DNA of 64,000 nt. It comes from DASZUK01 sp963844575. Its GTDB lineage: Bacteria; Actinomycetota; Acidimicrobiia; Acidimicrobiales; RAAP-2. The position numbers and the translations under genes were made by a program. Location: positions 1,364,001-1,428,000 of the forward strand of contig CAWJOU010000005.1 of the NCBI GenBank assembly GCA_963844575.1. Reading direction: 5' to 3'. Shown here piece by piece: positions 62,218-64,000 of this stretch (position 1 is its first letter; each line of letters begins with the position of its first letter). The notes beneath the pieces are model-generated. The model was not told the DNA's origin. It did not search any database and saw nothing but the letters and a program-made list of their open reading frames with translations.

Positions 62218-62547
62218 ATGTCGGAGCAGGCCGAAGAAGGTTGGTACACCGACCCGTTCGGGCGGCACGAAGCCCGCTGGTTGTCGGACGGCACGCCGAC
62301 GAAGCTCGTCCGTGACGACGGCGTGACGTCGTACGACGAGCCGCCGGACAAGCCACCGACGCAGGCTCCGACCAGGATCGAGGCCGACCCGGCGTCGTCG
62401 CACGGCTCGGACCTGCTCCGGGCCGACGCGGCCGAGGCGGGCGACCAGAGCTTCGACGCCGCCCGCGCCACGATGGCCGAGCTCGACACCATCGGCCAGG
62501 TCGGCGCGCCGAACATGGAGCGGATCCTCGACGGCGAGGAGTACTGA
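62218..62547 (+). CDS. Small DUF2510-like hypothetical protein
   Basis: 109 residues after AGGAGG. GWYTDPFGRHEARWLSDGTP is DUF2510-like, a short motif often at the N-terminus of actinobacterial membrane proteins, but here followed only by a disordered acidic region. 21 bases before the glycosyltransferase. Confidence 0.75.
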   Translation: MSEQAEEGWYTDPFGRHEARWLSDGTPTKLVRDDGVTSYDEPPDKPPTQAPTRIEADPASSHGSDLLRADAAEAGDQSFDAARATMAELDTIGQVGAPNMERILDGEEY

Positions 62548-62568
62548 CCGGGCCGGTACGCTGACGTG

Positions 62569-64000
62569 GTGACCGACGACCGGGCCGGCCGTTCCGGTGG
62601 CGGTCGCCCCTGGCGCCACCGGCTGGCCCGACCGGATCGGTCGTTCGACCCGGTCGCCGCCGTCGATACGGCCTCGACGGCGACACCCGGCACGGCCACC
62701 CGGGCCGACACCGCCGAGCCGATCACGTACCCGGAATGGGTCGCCCGGTACGACACGCTCGAGGACGATCGACGCGCCGCGATCGCCCGCCAGGTCGACG
62801 CGCTCGGCGACCCGCCGACGTTCAGCGTCGTCCTGCCGGTCCACGATCCGCCCACCGAGCTCCTGCGGGCCGCGGTCGACTCCGTTCGGGCCCAGCTCTA
62901 CCCACACTGGGAGCTGTGCATCGCCGACGACGGTTCCCGTGACCCGGCGGTCGTCCGGTTGCTCGACGACTGCGCCGGCGACGACCAGCGGGTCAAGGTC
63001 GTCCACCGGGCCGAGAACGGGCACATCTCGGCCGCGTCGAACACCGCGCTGACTCTCGCCACCGGGCGCTGGGTGGCGTTCTTGGACCACGACGACCTGC
63101 TCGCGCCGCACGCACTGGCGCTCATGGCCGTGCACCTGGCGGACCGTCCCGACGCCGGGGTGGCCTACAGCGACGAAGACCTCGTCGACTACGGCGGCCA
63201 GCCGGTGGCCAGCTACTTCAAGCCGGCGTTCGACCCGCTGCTGCTGCTCGCCCAGAACCACGTCTGTCATCTCGCGGTCGTCCGACGTGATCTCGTCGAA
63301 CAGGTCGGTGGACTGCGGGAGGGCTACGAGGGCAGCCAGGACTGGGACCTCCTGCTACGGGTCACCGCGGGGCTCGACCGGGACCAGGTCGTCCACGTGC
63401 CGCACGTCCTCTACCACTGGCGGACGTACCCGGCGTCGACTGCGTCGTCGCTCGGGGCGAAGCCGTACGCGGCCGGCGCCGGCTGGCGGGCCGTCCGGGA
63501 CCACCTGGCCGGCTCACCGAGCGCAGCCACGGTCGACCCGGTGCCCGGCCTCGGCTGGAACCGGGTGTCGTGGCCGGTGCCGGAGCCGGCGCCACTGGTC
63601 AGCATCGTGGTCCGGGCGTCCGACGAGCCGTCGCTGGCGCGGTGCCTCCAGAGCATCTGGGTCCGCACGACGTACCCGTCGTACGAGATCGTCGTCGTCA
63701 CGACCGGCACGACGGCCGCCGCTGTCCGGGTACTGCTCGACCGGGAGAACGGCCGAGTCGTCGTCGCCGACGCCAGTGGGCCCGATCAGGCCGATCGTCC
63801 CGGCGATGTCGATCAATCGGGTGGCCAACCCGACGACCGGTACACGCTTTTCAATCATGGTGCGGCCCGGGCCAGCGGCGACGTGCTCTGCTTCTTGGAC
63901 GAGGCGACGGAGATCGTCTCGCCGGACTGGCTGGAGGTGCTGGTCGGCCACGTGTCCCAGCCCGGTGTCGGCGTGGCCGGCGCCACGATCTACGACGACG
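62569..64000 (+). CDS. Two-domain family 2 glycosyltransferase, 3' partial
   Basis: Open from GTG 62569 (or 62566) to the window end, 477 codons. First GT-A domain: FSVVLPVHDPP, IADDGSRDP, FLDHDDLLAPHAL (DxD-like DHDD), GSQDWDLLLRV. Second domain starts VSIVVRASDEPSLARCLQSI with FLDEATEIVSPDWLEVL. Resembles O-antigen/rhamnan-type polymerising transferases that act at the membrane on nucleotide sugars. Confidence 0.9.
   Translation, partial: MTDDRAGRSGGGRPWRHRLARPDRSFDPVAAVDTASTATPGTATRADTAEPITYPEWVARYDTLEDDRRAAIARQVDALGDPPTFSVVLPVHDPPTELLRAAVDSVRAQLYPHWELCIADDGSRDPAVVRLLDDCAGDDQRVKVVHRAENGHISAASNTALTLATGRWVAFLDHDDLLAPHALALMAVHLADRPDAGVAYSDEDLVDYGGQPVASYFKPAFDPLLLLAQNHVCHLAVVRRDLVEQVGGLREGYEGSQDWDLLLRVTAGLDRDQVVHVPHVLYHWRTYPASTASSLGAKPYAAGAGWRAVRDHLAGSPSAATVDPVPGLGWNRVSWPVPEPAPLVSIVVRASDEPSLARCLQSIWVRTTYPSYEIVVVTTGTTAAAVRVLLDRENGRVVVADASGPDQADRPGDVDQSGGQPDDRYTLFNHGAARASGDVLCFLDEATEIVSPDWLEVLVGHVSQPGVGVAGATIYDD

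Noticed and set aside
60680..62686. Minus-strand 668-codon frame
   Set aside because: Overlaps the SDR gene in another frame on the same strand and the SHOCT gene in antisense; no domain content.
1..64000. CRISPR array, rRNA operon, riboswitch
   Set aside because: No regularly spaced 25-40 base repeats with unique spacers (the only tandem repeats are coding), no rRNA sequence and no riboswitch core recognised by eye.

Overview
The window is high-GC actinobacterial DNA with frequent GTG and TTG starts, several apparently leaderless promoters, an SDR of the mycofactocin-associated type and secreted proteins with repeats of the type YWLAGQDGGVFAFGDA. Together these suggest an uncultured member of the Acidimicrobiia (inference from family knowledge; no rRNA gene is present). 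Two stretches, about 35.6-43.9 kb and 48.3-49.1 kb, are visibly more AT-rich and look recently acquired.

Region 1 (1-10.5 kb) carries secreted or surface beta-propeller proteins, a Tat-exported alpha/beta hydrolase, a TetR regulator between two nearly identical XRE genes, and two extracytoplasmic proteins that share an ECF-like promoter. Region 2 (10.7-23.9 kb) is the most unusual part. A decayed epimerase gene (21.3-22.3 kb) lies downstream of a decayed acyltransferase gene, and five further partial copies of the epimerase 3' end are strung out to its left, with a sixth at 3.8 kb and a faint seventh at 1.5 kb. Each interval between copies holds a different toxin-antitoxin or nuclease-like module: AbiE, HicBA plus MNT-HEPN, a DUF4143 ATPase, MNT-HEPN, and AbiE again. 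The two AbiE copies have complementary lesions: one has lost the toxin to an IS3-family insertion, the other carries a frameshifted antitoxin. A DUF433/DUF5615 pair lies just upstream of the acyltransferase.

Region 3 (24-27.1 kb) is chromosomal: an NlpC/P60 hydrolase, a carboxylesterase and a tRNA with a UAA anticodon. A serine recombinase ends inside that tRNA, and an integrated element starts there (27.1-35.5 kb: recombinase, DNA methyltransferase, replication-relaxation protein, VirD4/TraG-like ATPase and small proteins in an overlapping operon). It continues into an accessory island (35.6-57.9 kb) with genes of unknown function, a Septu-like ATPase/HNH pair, an NmrA/SnoaL/AraC group, two PIN-type TA pairs, an RNase H protein, an IS110 element next to hairpin-rich noncoding DNA, and a ubiquitin-like conjugation operon. 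Four paralogous double-HTH proteins sit between these modules.

The ubiquitin-like operon (54.08-56.23 kb) encodes a multiubiquitin-type protein, an E2-like protein without any cysteine, and a JAB-E1 fusion. It follows an XRE repressor and an ImmA-type metalloprotease. The palindrome TTGCGCAA occurs at the XRE promoter and twice at the ubiquitin operon promoter, so the repressor/protease pair probably makes the operon inducible. Region 4 (57.9-64 kb) looks like ordinary chromosome: an MFS exporter, an amidohydrolase, an SDR, a small membrane SHOCT protein, a short hypothetical protein and a two-domain glycosyltransferase running off the end.
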